A stretch of 38,546 bases of DNA from Mastigamoeba balamuthi (lineage: Eukaryota; Evosea; Mastigamoebida; Mastigamoebidae). Below the pieces are notes generated by a model that was not told the origin of the DNA, did no database searches, and worked only from the letters and a program-made list of their open reading frames with translations. Each line of letters begins with the position of its first letter. The first letter of the stretch is position 1. The position numbers and the translations under genes were made by a program. Where the stretch lies: contig CACRSC010000016.1 of NCBI GenBank assembly GCA_902651635.1, positions 332,172 through 370,717 on the forward strand. The letters are read 5' to 3'. Positions 22,325 to 30,868 of the stretch are shown here, piece by piece.

Positions 22325-23135
22325 ATGGAGTGGTGCACGCCCACTCTCGTGACGCCGTCCTCTGTCTTCCGGGGAATCCCGTTTCAGGTACGCCAGCAGC
22401 GCCAGTCGTCGCCCCCCTCCCCCACTGCTGCCCCTGCGCGCACTCAGGGGGCCACGCAGGTGACGCTCACGGCCCCCAAGACGTGGCTCGAGGGTCTCGG
22501 CGTGACCCCCGCCTGCGTGCGCACGGCCGGGCTGGGCGCCACGCTGCAGATCGAGCCCAGCCTGCGAGTTGCGAACCAGCCGAGTGCCATTCCCTTTTCC
22601 TTCACTGCTCCCCCAAACCCCCACGTCCCCCCCCACCCCCACCAGTTCGCGTCCTCATCGCCCGCCGCCGTCTCCGCCGCCGCCCAGGCGAGCTGCAGCC
22701 CTGCTCCAAGTGCTGCGCGCCGCGGGGCAAGCCCAACATAGCGATTTCGGGCGAGATGTGCACGTCCGACGGGTCCAGCGCTGCCGAGACCGCCTTCACT
22801 TTCTTCCGCTGCGTCTCGTTCGCCAAATCGAGCAGCCCCAAGCGCAAGACCCTCACCTCACCGCCTCTCTGGCGCGCAGGTACTGCAACTCGTCGCGGCT
22901 GCACCTGGGGGGCCGCGTGTGCATCGTGATGACGATCACGGCCGAGGACGGCAGGTTCGCGGCGCGGGTGACGTCGGAGCCGCTCTCGATGCTCTCGGCG
23001 GCTGCGCAGAGCAGCAGGGCTGCCAAGGCGGCGGCGGCAGCGGCGCCCGCAGAGGACAGCGGGGCCCAGGGCGAGCGCAAGGACAGGAGGCGGGAGCGGC
23101 GCCAGGCGCGGGGCGGCCTGCTGCAGCAGTCCTGA
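22325..23135 (+). CDS. Possible SPT23/MGA2-like DNA-binding protein (4-exon model, 167 aa)
   Basis: Model exons are 22325-22387, 22448-22567, 22699-22763 and 22880-23135. The first donor is CAG|GTACGC; phases agree throughout. An in-frame ATG at 22223 is an alternative start. The joined product contains two cysteine pairs brought together by splicing (PCSKCC and MCTYC, about 18 residues apart), followed by SSRLHLGGRVCIVMTI and GRFAARVTSEPLSML. A cysteine pair followed by a small basic strand block, a beta strand, a Gly turn and an S-x-P-[IL] motif recalls the Rel/IPT-adjacent region of fungal SPT23/MGA2 (weak inference). A basic tail (ERKDRRRERRQARGG) could be a nuclear signal. The acceptor at 22448 could instead be 22460, four residues shorter. 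Confidence 0.45.
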
Positions 23136-24316
23136 CCCCCCAATGAGGGCAGTGCGGGCCGCTTTGACTTTGTTTTTTCACTTCTTTTTGGAACGCTGAG
23201 GCAATCCGAGGTAAATCCGCTTTCCGACTGCGGCAATTGTCCATGCACCTGCGTGGACCCAAATGCCCGAACCCTCTGGGCCCCCGGGGCACTCGGCCTT
23301 CGGGACAGCCGGCAGGACTCGTTGCGACCTCAGAGAAGCAGAGAAATGGACCCAATCACCGCAGCACAACAGGACCTATAAATAGACACCCAATATCTGA
23401 CGAATCCCCAAATCTTATTCAGAGGCAATTGACTCAGCCTCAACCAGAGTGCCTTCTTGTGTCTTGCGCACCGCTTCATCAAAATCCTAGAGAGGCTCAG
23501 CATTGTTATGAGGGCTTTCGTGACGTCATAATTCACTTGTACCTCGAGGCCAGTGTGCAATGCACTGCATTTCCTTTGCAACGCGGAGAGGAGATGTGTG
23601 CCGTTAGACAAGCATAAGCGCACGGGGGAAGGGATGAAATACGGAGCAAACAACGTTGCGAATACTGACTTTTTTTTTGCTTGTTGGGTCGCAATGCACT
23701 CAGCGCCTCACGGGCGGCACAGCACAGACCTGCCACCCCAGGCCAGTGCCCGCTGGTCCGAGCGCTGCAGACGGCGTCGGTGTGCGGCCCCGCTGGGCGG
23801 TCAGTTTCTGGGCGCGCTGCGGCAGCGACAACAACTGCGGATAATTTCCGGATATCTCAGGAATTTCCCTGGAATCATCCAGGAAAACCGCCTCGCACTC
23901 GCCCCCGCCCCGTCCGCCCGGACAGGGCCGCGGCCCCTGCGGCCCGGGCGCACCGGCGCGGCGACGTGCGGGCGGAAGAGGGGGATCTGTAGTCGATACC
24001 CGTACATTTCTCAGTAAGAATCGGGATATGCAGTGCACTTTGCTCCGAGTGTCAGAACTCTGTTTGCGTGTGTCCCCCACACTTCTTCCCGCACTCTGTT
24101 CTTCGCCCAACTGCCGGCACTGCCGGTCTGTTCACCGCCCTCCCCTTCCTCCCATCCTCCCGTCGAGACCGAGGCGAGCGAGACCCGAGCGAGAACCGAG
24201 AGAGAGCCGAGAGAACCGTCAGCAGGGCTCTGACTGGCGTTGTTCGCTGCGATCCCCGCAACCACCGCCACCACAGCCACCACAGCCACCGCAGCCACCA
24301 CAGCAGGGACACCGCG
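23136..24316. other. Intergenic region, about 1.2 kb
   Basis: I see no supportable gene. Sequence at 23160-23680 is more AT-balanced than the neighbouring exons. At 24257-24306 a CCACCACAG-type trinucleotide repeat directly precedes the start of the next gene and probably lies in its 5' untranslated region. Confidence 0.45.
24257..24306. repeat. CCACCACAG-type short tandem repeat before the ankyrin gene
   Basis: Imperfect repetition of CCACCACAG/CCACCGCAG, ending just before the ATG at 24317. It is probably 5' untranslated sequence. Confidence 0.7.
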
Positions 24317-25504
24317 ATGGCGGCCATCGACGAGGGCGCGTACGAGCAGCTCGAGGGCGCGTGGCTGCTGCGCCAGCACGTGCTGCCTGCGCTGCTGCCC
24401 TCGGCCCTGGGCGACGCCGCCCGCCTGCTCCTCGCCCTCCCCGTCCCCCTCTCGCTGCGCCCGCGCTCCCGCCGCCACCGCGCCGCCCTGGCCTGCGCCC
24501 TCTGCGACGCCGCCGTCCACGCCAGCGCCTCCTGCGTGCCCGCGACCCTGGCGAAGCTGAGCTGCTGGCGCTCTGCCCTCGCCCTCCTGAGCCCCTCGGC
24601 CTCCCAGTCCTCCCACTCGGCGCCTTCCGCGGACCCGGCGACCCGCGACGCGCTGGGGGCGCTGGGGTGGACGTGCTGGGGCCTCAGCAGCGCGCGCGGG
24701 GGCCCCGCGGACGCGTGCCTGGGGCCGCTGGCGCGTCTGTGCGGGCGCGAGTGGCCGCGCGAGTTCCCGCGGTGGCGCTCGTACAGCGCCCACGCAGAGG
24801 CCGTGCGGGCCGCAGCGGCGCTGGGGCTCCCGCGGATGCTGCGGGCGCTCTGCTCGCGCGAGACGTTCGGCAGGGCGGCCGCGCGGCAGCAGAGCCCCGC
24901 GGAGCTGCTGCGGCTGGCGGCGGCGAGCGGGAGCCCCGGGGCCGCCGACGTGGTCCGCGCGCTCTGCGGGCCGCCGTTCAACGCGCGGCACCGCAACGTC
25001 ACGGGGCCCGCGCACAGGCGCCTCGACGCGCTGCGCGGGGCCTGCAGGCGCGGCGACGCCGAGCTGCTGCGCGTCCTGCTGAGCGCCCCGCTGCGCGTGC
25101 CGCGCCGCGAGCTCGTGGAGCCGCCAGACGACGAGTGGGAGTGCCACTTGGCCGCCGCGGCCGCGCGGGGGCGCGTCGACGTGCTGCGCGTGGCAGCGGA
25201 GCTGGGCCGCGTCGGGCGCGACGGCGTGCTCAGGGCGCTCGTGGGGGCCTGCAACAGGGACTGCTGCGAGGCCGTGCGGGCGCTGGGGTCGCTCGAGGGG
25301 TTCCGGGGCGTGTGGGAGCACGTGAGCGGCAAGAAGCTCTGCGGGTTCCTCGAGATCAACTGCAAGCTGCCCATGCAGCCCCGCGTCGTCGCGCTGCTCC
25401 AGGGCCCCCCGTTCGGGCTCACCGCCGAGCACGTGCGGGGGCTCACGCGGGCGCCCCTCAAGCGCATCACGTACCGCATCACCACGCACAACGTGCAGAC
25501 GTAG
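24317..25504 (+). CDS. Ankyrin-type repeat protein (single exon, 395 aa)
   Basis: An intronless frame from ATG 24317 to TAG 25502-25504. The protein is Ala/Leu/Arg-rich with helical repeats resembling ankyrin units: LDALRGACRRGDAELLRVLL, HLAAAAARGRVDVLRVAAEL and LRALVGACNRDCCEAVRAL, spaced about 35 residues apart. The N-terminal 150 residues are more divergent and may fold as a separate helical region. There is no signal peptide. AATAAA at 25610-25615, about 106 nt past the stop, fits a poly(A) signal. A decayed copy of its 3' end is at 3430-3770 on the other strand. The second copy of residues ~255-395 downstream of the N is most likely an assembly artefact. Function beyond protein binding cannot be inferred. 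Confidence 0.8.
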   Translation: MAAIDEGAYEQLEGAWLLRQHVLPALLPSALGDAARLLLALPVPLSLRPRSRRHRAALACALCDAAVHASASCVPATLAKLSCWRSALALLSPSASQSSHSAPSADPATRDALGALGWTCWGLSSARGGPADACLGPLARLCGREWPREFPRWRSYSAHAEAVRAAAALGLPRMLRALCSRETFGRAAARQQSPAELLRLAAASGSPGAADVVRALCGPPFNARHRNVTGPAHRRLDALRGACRRGDAELLRVLLSAPLRVPRRELVEPPDDEWECHLAAAAARGRVDVLRVAAELGRVGRDGVLRALVGACNRDCCEAVRALGSLEGFRGVWEHVSGKKLCGFLEINCKLPMQPRVVALLQGPPFGLTAEHVRGLTRAPLKRITYRITTHNVQT

Positions 25505-25609
25505 GGTCCCTGCAGCAGAGCCACACAGACTGACACGCCAACACGCCAACACCAACGCCAGCGCCCACCACAGCACACGGACTCGGAGCTTCTCGCACCC
25601 CTCAGCACT

Positions 25610-25615
25610 AATAAA
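25610..25615 (+). promoter_or_regulatory. Candidate polyadenylation signal AATAAA
   Basis: A canonical AATAAA about 106 nt downstream of the ankyrin-type stop codon. It recurs at 26155-26160 in the repeated block. Confidence 0.6.
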
Positions 25616-25624
25616 CGCCAACAN

Positions 25625-26049
25625 TGAGCGCCCCGCTGCGCGTGCCGCGCCGCGAGCTCGTGGAGCCGCCAGACGACGAGTGGGAGTGCCACTTGGCCGC
25701 CGCGGCCGCGCGGGGGCGCGTCGACGTGCTGCGCGTGGCAGCGGAGCTGGGCCGCGTCGGGCGCGACGGCGTGCTCAGGGCGCTCGTGGGGGCCTGCAAC
25801 AGGGACTGCTGCGAGGCCGTGCGGGCGCTGGGGTCGCTCGAGGGGTTCCGGGGCGTGTGGGAGCACGTGAGCGGCAAGAAGCTCTGCGGGTTCCTCGAGA
25901 TCAACTGCAAGCTGCCCATGCAGCCCCGCGTCGTCGCGCTGCTCCAGGGCCCCCCGTTCGGGCTCACCGCCGAGCACGTGCGGGGGCTCACGCGGGCGCC
26001 CCTCAAGCGCATCACGTACCGCATCACCACGCACAACGTGCAGACGTAG
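25625..26049 (+). other. Second partial copy of the ankyrin coding end (artefact, not a gene)
   Basis: The sequence equals codons of the upstream ankyrin gene from about residue 255 to its stop, with no start of its own. It should not be annotated as a separate gene. The sequence after 26168 is the true downstream flank. Confidence 0.85.
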
Positions 26050-26499
26050 GGTCCCTGCAGCAGAGCCACACAGACTGACACGCCAACACGCCAACACCAA
26101 CGCCAGCGCCCACCACAGCACACGGACTCGGAGCTTCTCGCACCCCTCAGCACTAATAAACGCCAACATCCCCGGGGCGTACCGTCTCGGAGGAACCCCA
26201 GTGGGCGTTTGCCATCGCTGGCACCCTTTCTTGGTGCGGGAGGGCACCACAATGCCGATGTCTCCCCGCCGTGTGTCTGCCGTAACATCTTCTGAATGCT
26301 GGAGCACTCGCTGCCAGTGCCCTCTACGTCGCTGGTCTCGGCTGCGGGGCCCAACGAGAAGCAAGATGTCGCACGCACTCCGTCGCCCTGATGCTCGTCC
26401 CAGATGGACAACGCCCACCATGAACCTCCGCGGTCTGTTGCCAAATGTCTGCTGCGGCGCAGTTAGAGCAGCTCCGAGCGGGTCACTCAATGCTGCTCT

Positions 26500-27185
26500 G
26501 GCCCTGTGCCCTCGGCCACGGTGGCCCGCGGTGCTTGCAGTGCGCCATTGCAGTCCGCGGACACGGATGCCGACGACCACACGAGGGCCGATTCCAGCAC
26601 CTCGGGCTCCTCGCGCTCCTTCTACGTCTTCCAGGGCCTGGGCTCCCTCATAATCATCGACAGGCACGCACTCACGCACTCGGCTCTCTGTTCCGCAGGG
26701 TGGGTGTTGGGCGCGGTATCGCGATTTGAATCGACCAAATTTGCCAGAACCTTGAAAACCGAGGGGGCAACTCAATTGCTCATTCTATTTCCTTTCGTTC
26801 GCTCGTTCGTCTGTGCGAGTATGGCGAACCGCCTTCTGGTGGAGGGCTGCCTCGTGATTGCCGGTGGATCTGCGTGGTACTGTAGAACTCAGCTGAAATG
26901 GTCCGCTGCACCAAACTAAAATGTATGGGGAGTCAGTTGATGAGGGCCGCCGCGCCTAAATGCAAATATGTAACTACATTTTGGAGGCCTCGTTCTCTGT
27001 GCTTGCGAATGCCCCCGCTGTGTGTGTGGCGCTGTCGCTCCTCCTCGGGCATATCGTGCTCATCCACGCCTATGCGGTGAGCAGTGCGATCGCCTGTGGG
27101 AGCTTCGCGGTGGGCCGCACGCGGCTGCTGCCCAGCAGGCCCCTGCAGTCGCTCCACCACCACTACCGCCCTCGTCTAACTGCAG
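26500..27185 (+). pseudogene. Decayed copy of the acidic membrane-protein gene, exons 1-2 plus a piece of the last exon
   Basis: Reads like the minus-strand gene at 4147-6574 in opposite orientation: ADTDADDHT and VFQGLGS from exon 1, the intron sequence, then NAPA and SSAIACGSFA from the membrane segment, then an abrupt jump to TRLLP and RPLQS, which in the parent belong to the last exon. The first-exon start is missing, the GTGAGT donor is changed to GTGGGT, and stops interrupt. This is a rearranged, nonfunctional duplicate. Confidence 0.75.
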
Positions 27186-27282
27186 GAAAACGTTTCCCGT
27201 GTGGGCAAAACAAGCTGTGCCCCCCCACCCCCCCCCCCTGCCAAATTTCCCCGTCAATTCCTTCGAATCTCTGCGAAATTTC

Positions 27283-27936
27283 ATGGAGTGGTCACCGAAA
27301 TGTATGCTAGATTTCGTCTGGGACTGCATAAAACCGCGGGAGATATTTGAGGTCAGAATTAATTATGCCCTGAGCATGGTGAAACCTCAGCGCGGCACTT
27401 CTGCACAACCGGCCACCATTACCCTTAAATGCGGCAAGCTGCTGTACCGTGGCTGCAGCACACTGGACCCGTTCCAAGGCAACTTCTTCTCATCGGACAA
27501 GAAAGTCGCTGAGCTCTATGCCAAGCCCTACCTGCACAGTCTCTGTTTGACGAGGGATCTCAAGCTTGTGGACCTCATGAACTTGAAGACGGAGCAATTC
27601 CTGCAGAGCTTCTCCATCCTGAACGAGGAGTACACCAATTATATCTCTGCTGGCCGTCGTTCTCTGAGAGGTTGGAAGGACCCTCCCCCAGAGCCCACCT
27701 TTGCTGATGCCCCTGGTGCTGTCCCTGCTCTGATACACCGATTGGAGGAGTTCAAGGTCAACCTGGCACTGGATGGCTGGATTGTGCCTCCAGGCTACTG
27801 GCGCGATGCTCAGAGGGACCAGCGACTCGGTGGCCATGACGCACCCTTCCACACTGAGGTGATGCTCTTTGACCCAAGCAGGGTTCTTGATATCGTGAGC
27901 TTCACCACACACAGACACTCATGCACTGTTCTTTGA
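27283..27936 (+). CDS. ART-like (ADP-ribosyltransferase-fold) protein with C-terminal CaaX box, 217 aa
   Basis: An uninterrupted frame from ATG 27283 to TGA. Three blocks match the layout of R-S-E type ART domains (inference): LLYRG near residue 54, FFSSDKKVAELYA near 67, and HTEVMLFDP near 193, supplying candidate Arg, Ser and Glu. LALDGWIVPPGYW precedes the last block. The final four residues are Cys-Thr-Val-Leu, a CaaX box whose Leu would favour geranylgeranylation, suggesting membrane attachment. Codon use is clearly less C/G-ending than in neighbouring genes, so this ORF may be a more recent arrival. There is no signal peptide. It sits between two gene fragments. The fold call is from motif pattern only, and other folds are possible. 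Confidence 0.5.
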   Translation: MEWSPKCMLDFVWDCIKPREIFEVRINYALSMVKPQRGTSAQPATITLKCGKLLYRGCSTLDPFQGNFFSSDKKVAELYAKPYLHSLCLTRDLKLVDLMNLKTEQFLQSFSILNEEYTNYISAGRRSLRGWKDPPPEPTFADAPGAVPALIHRLEEFKVNLALDGWIVPPGYWRDAQRDQRLGGHDAPFHTEVMLFDPSRVLDIVSFTTHRHSCTVL

Positions 27937-28439
27937 ATGCTTGTCTGCACAACAAATGCTCTCTTGGTTTGTGGCCTCAAGTTGTCTGCTTTGGTTCTCA
28001 CAAGCTTGGTCGAATCGTCACAAGAGGAATGGCACTGACTGGGTGCTGTTCGCTGGCTGTGCCTTCTTGACAACAGACTGTCCAGTGCGGGATTGAGTCA
28101 ACTGCACTCACCTCATACACACGGCTCCTGCCGTGACGTGGCGGATGGGCCTTACAACCACAATGGGGGCCAAGCGAGGATGGCCCTTGGTGCCTGGCAG
28201 AATTGTATGCAGTCAAAAATCTGCGTGAGATATGAGAGTATCATCTCAGACAGATTGACAGCAAGAGAAGCAATGCCGCAGCCCATAAGATGGGCGAGAT
28301 GATGAGGCCACCTAATAGGAGAGGTCTGCGGAGCATTTAGCAGAGTGGCTAGAAGCCCGTGGAGGTGCATGTCCACTCCACGGAAGCAGAACTTGCATCT
28401 CACAACACACAACATCAGAGAGGGACCGACGGAAAACCC
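27937..28439. other. Lower-GC intergenic stretch
   Basis: No gene supported. Composition continues that of the ART-like ORF. Confidence 0.4.
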
Positions 28440-29345
28440 TCAGCACAGCATCCCCGCCGACAGCAGCGACAGCACCAGGACGGAGGACGACACTGACAGG
28501 TCTGCCTCTGGGACAGCGAGACGCAGCGACGTGGGCCCAGCAGACGATGCCAACCATGAGGTGGCCCGCCTGCATGTGGCTGCTTCCCCGCAGGCCCGTA
28601 GAGTGACGGCACCGACAGCCCCAGGGCCCAGGACGACACCGACAGGGCTGCCTTGAGGACGGCGAGGTGCAGCGACGTGGGTCTGGCAGAAGACAACGCT
28701 CACAGTGTACAGGAGGCCACGCACGACGCACAGTGGCACCAGCGCAGGCGCAGACGCCACTACGCAGTCGTCCGTGCCCCAATTCTGCATCGTGCGATAC
28801 GGCCAGCGACTCGGCCGTGAGCAACTGTGTGGCAGGCGAGGCGGACAACGCAGCGACTGCCACGAGAACAGTGACAGCACAGTAGCACTGACCTCCACGG
28901 CGTCACCACGGGCACCGGCGTTGCACACGAGGCCCCTGAAGCTGCGACGAAGCCCGAGGACAACGAGCACTGCAAGCAGCCCGGCGACAGCCACCACCAC
29001 GACTGTGTGGCCCGCCGGAGAATGGCGGCGATGGCCAACACCCTGGACATGCTGGTCGAGGCCCACAGGGCATTTGGGACGTAGCTGCGGGCGGCCATGG
29101 CGGTGCAGGCCTGGGAGGACCCCCGTGAGACTCCTCTGTGGGCGGCCCTGGGGTCGCTCCGGGCCAGGAAGGCCACGTGGGCGTATGCTGATCTCACGAG
29201 GCAGCAGGCGGGCTGGACAGTGCTGATGGGGGCTGCGCGGCAGCAGCAGGGCGTTCAGGAGGCTGTGAGCCGACTTGGCGGTCCACATCGGGTCGCTGAC
29301 CCACGAGGTGGCCGCCCTCGAGCCCGTGGACAATGTGTGTGCAGT
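28440..29345 (+). pseudogene. Decayed copy of the acidic membrane-protein gene, acidic exon and DH-like exon
   Basis: Contains pieces of the acidic exon (a Gly-Pro-rich module seen twice, near 28470-28550 and 28605-28700, then the CHENSDS-type block near 28855), then the last exon from about 28960 onward: MAAMADALDTLAEAH, PRETPLWAALGSLR and TRQQAGWTVLMG are clear. A TAG at about 29081 and several frame changes break it. It is on the opposite strand to the parent at 4147-6574. Confidence 0.8.
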
Positions 29346-29774
29346 GGCGGCAGCACCGTTCTAGTCACTGTATATTGTTCGTCGGAGGTCGCCAACGGGA
29401 CCCTAGAGCTTTGGGGGAGTGGGAAACTACAAACCCTGAGAGCTTGACCCCTGCGGGTAGCCGTGGAAGAACCTGGAGCTTCTATGAGTTCGGCGCTCAT
29501 CGCGTTGGTCCAGGCACTGCTGTTGGTACTGCCTCACGCTGCTGACCCAGCTCTTTTGGCGAACCGCCTCATGCTTCGTGCAGAAGCCCCTCTCCAGCAC
29601 CCCATTCTCCTGTGTGATCGTCCAAAGCACGTGTTTGACTGCCTACACTACGCCCTTGATCTCTTATCGGGCAACTCACAACAGCATCAGCCGGAATCAC
29701 TGTCCTCATCGTTGCATTCCAAGGCCAGGCTCTCGCCTAGTCGCACTCGCCCAGGTCTGGGAGAAGTTCGGAGG
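29346..29774. other. Intergenic region
   Basis: No supportable gene. A plus-strand frame from 29463 contains a Leu/Ala-rich start but no recognisable continuation, and it runs antisense through the next gene. Confidence 0.35.
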
Positions 29775-30188
29775 TCACTTGCGGGCCTGCTGGGCCATGG
29801 AGGCCGCGGAGGCCTCGTCGTGGCCACGGGACTGGTAGTAAGCTGGGTGCGTGGGGTTCAGCTGGTCCGACCTGCTGCCAGCGCTATCACGCGCGGCCTG
29901 TGTCGAGCCCGCAGTGTCGAGGCCCCTCGACGCGTGATATGCGGGGTGCTTGGGGTTGAGCTGGTTGGCGCGGTTGTCCTTGGAGGCCTGCATCCTCGGG
30001 CTGCTTTGCCTGCTTTGTTTCTCGTGAGCTTCTTGCTCTGCTTCGGGGGCTGGGTGCAATGACGAAGAGCAGGTGGCCGATGGGTGGCGGTTGAGAGGGG
30101 GCTGCTGACGGACACTGTGGCAGTGTTTTTCGGCTCTTCCGTGGTGACGGATCAGGAAGGAAGCGCGAGAGTTCCGTTTCAGCTCCAT
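29775..30188 (-). CDS. Small basic protein with two copies of an NPxHPAYxxSRG motif, 137 aa
   Basis: I do not recognise the family. ATG at 30188 begins a frame ending at 29775. The N-terminal 70 residues are basic and Ser/His/Gln-rich. The C-terminal half carries two copies of a short motif, QLNPKHPAYHASRG (residues 75-88) and QLNPTHPAYYQSRG (109-122), 33 residues apart. The motif repetition with conserved NP, HPAY and SRG positions is the main evidence that the frame is real. The start could be different, because the frame stays open upstream through an unrelated gene fragment. Cell role unknown. Confidence 0.45.
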   Translation of the reverse strand: MELKRNSRASFLIRHHGRAEKHCHSVRQQPPLNRHPSATCSSSLHPAPEAEQEAHEKQSRQSSPRMQASKDNRANQLNPKHPAYHASRGLDTAGSTQAARDSAGSRSDQLNPTHPAYYQSRGHDEASAASMAQQARK

Positions 30189-30369
30189 ACGTGAGAGTAT
30201 TAAGCTCTGGTGGGCCCTCTGGGGACGATACAGTCGTCTATGACTGAGCGAGGGCATCCAGCGACGACTCTGGGCCTCATCTTCCACACCTTTGAGTGGA
30301 ACCGCAGTGACAGCTGCATTGCCCCTCGGCATCACGCTGACACAGATCTGCCGGTTACGAGACGCATTG

Positions 30370-30690
30370 ACGTGGCCCAGTAGACGATGACGCACAGGGG
30401 GGCAACGACGTGCAGAGACGCCGGTGCAGGAGCAGACGCTACGGCTTGCACGCCAGTCGCCCGTCCCCGGTTCTGCATCGTGCGCAACGGGCACGACAAG
30501 CGGCTTAGCCGACGGCAGGCGAGGGGGACAAGTGCATTGATGGCCACAAGAGCAGCGACAGCGCAGCAGAAGCAGATGGCGCTCGGCGGAGAAGCAACGC
30601 GGCATGGATCACACGGGCTCGGAGGACTCCCAGTCGTCGTCGAGCGAGGATGCCATGCATGCCGTGTGTGAACGCACGCGTGACAACTTA
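30370..30690 (+). pseudogene. Short decayed copy of the acidic exon
   Basis: Matches the part of the acidic membrane-protein gene (parent around 5300-5650, minus strand) from the AGADATTC block to the block encoding EDSEEPQSSSGEDAM; here cggaggactcccagtcg is retained. Frame is broken. Both flanks are unrelated to the parent. Confidence 0.7.
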
Positions 30691-30842
30691 TACCCCTCAT
30701 ACTCTGGTGTGTTCATTCTGCTAGTATGAACAAGCATTGTTTTGTTTTGTGTCTCTCTTCGCTGGCGTGTGTTACTCCCAACAGTCGTTGGCCGCCACCC
30801 AGGGCTCGTCACGTGGAGACGGAGACAGTGAGCCCCAAAAGT

Positions 30843-30868
30843 GTGAAGTGTCCGCCTGGACACTTCAC
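30843..30868. terminator. Perfect 11-bp inverted repeat at the 3' end of the Sel1-type gene
   Basis: GTGAAGTGTCC, loop GCCT, GGACACTTCAC. The stop codon of the minus-strand gene (30865-30867) lies inside one arm. The duplicated flank at 36492-36517 keeps it with a single mismatch. It could act as an RNA 3'-end structure; 'terminator' is only a placeholder for a eukaryotic 3' hairpin. Confidence 0.5.

Larger units (their letters stand above)
25080..26168. repeat. Exact 544-nt direct repeat across a single N (assembly join)
   Basis: Bases 25080-25623 and 25625-26168 read as identical, separated by one ambiguous base at 25624. The repeat begins in mid-codon of the ankyrin gene and ends in its 3' flank, with no biological boundary at either end. 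The diverged copy near 3430-3770 shows the flank continuing directly into sequence like 26169-26200. The simplest reading is two contig ends with the same sequence joined without merging. Confidence 0.9.

Noticed and set aside
25625-26049. A second ankyrin-type gene
   Set aside because: It is an exact copy of the upstream coding end with no start, beginning at an N; treated as an assembly artefact.
24052-26775. A 900-codon minus-strand frame spanning the ankyrin gene and the N
   Set aside because: It is antisense to the ankyrin gene and crosses the assembly join; the plus strand has the repeat motifs and a poly(A) signal.
29463-30062. A plus-strand frame of 199 codons beginning with a hydrophobic stretch
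   Set aside because: Its second half is antisense to the duplicated NPxHPAY motif protein and its first half has no family signal; not called.
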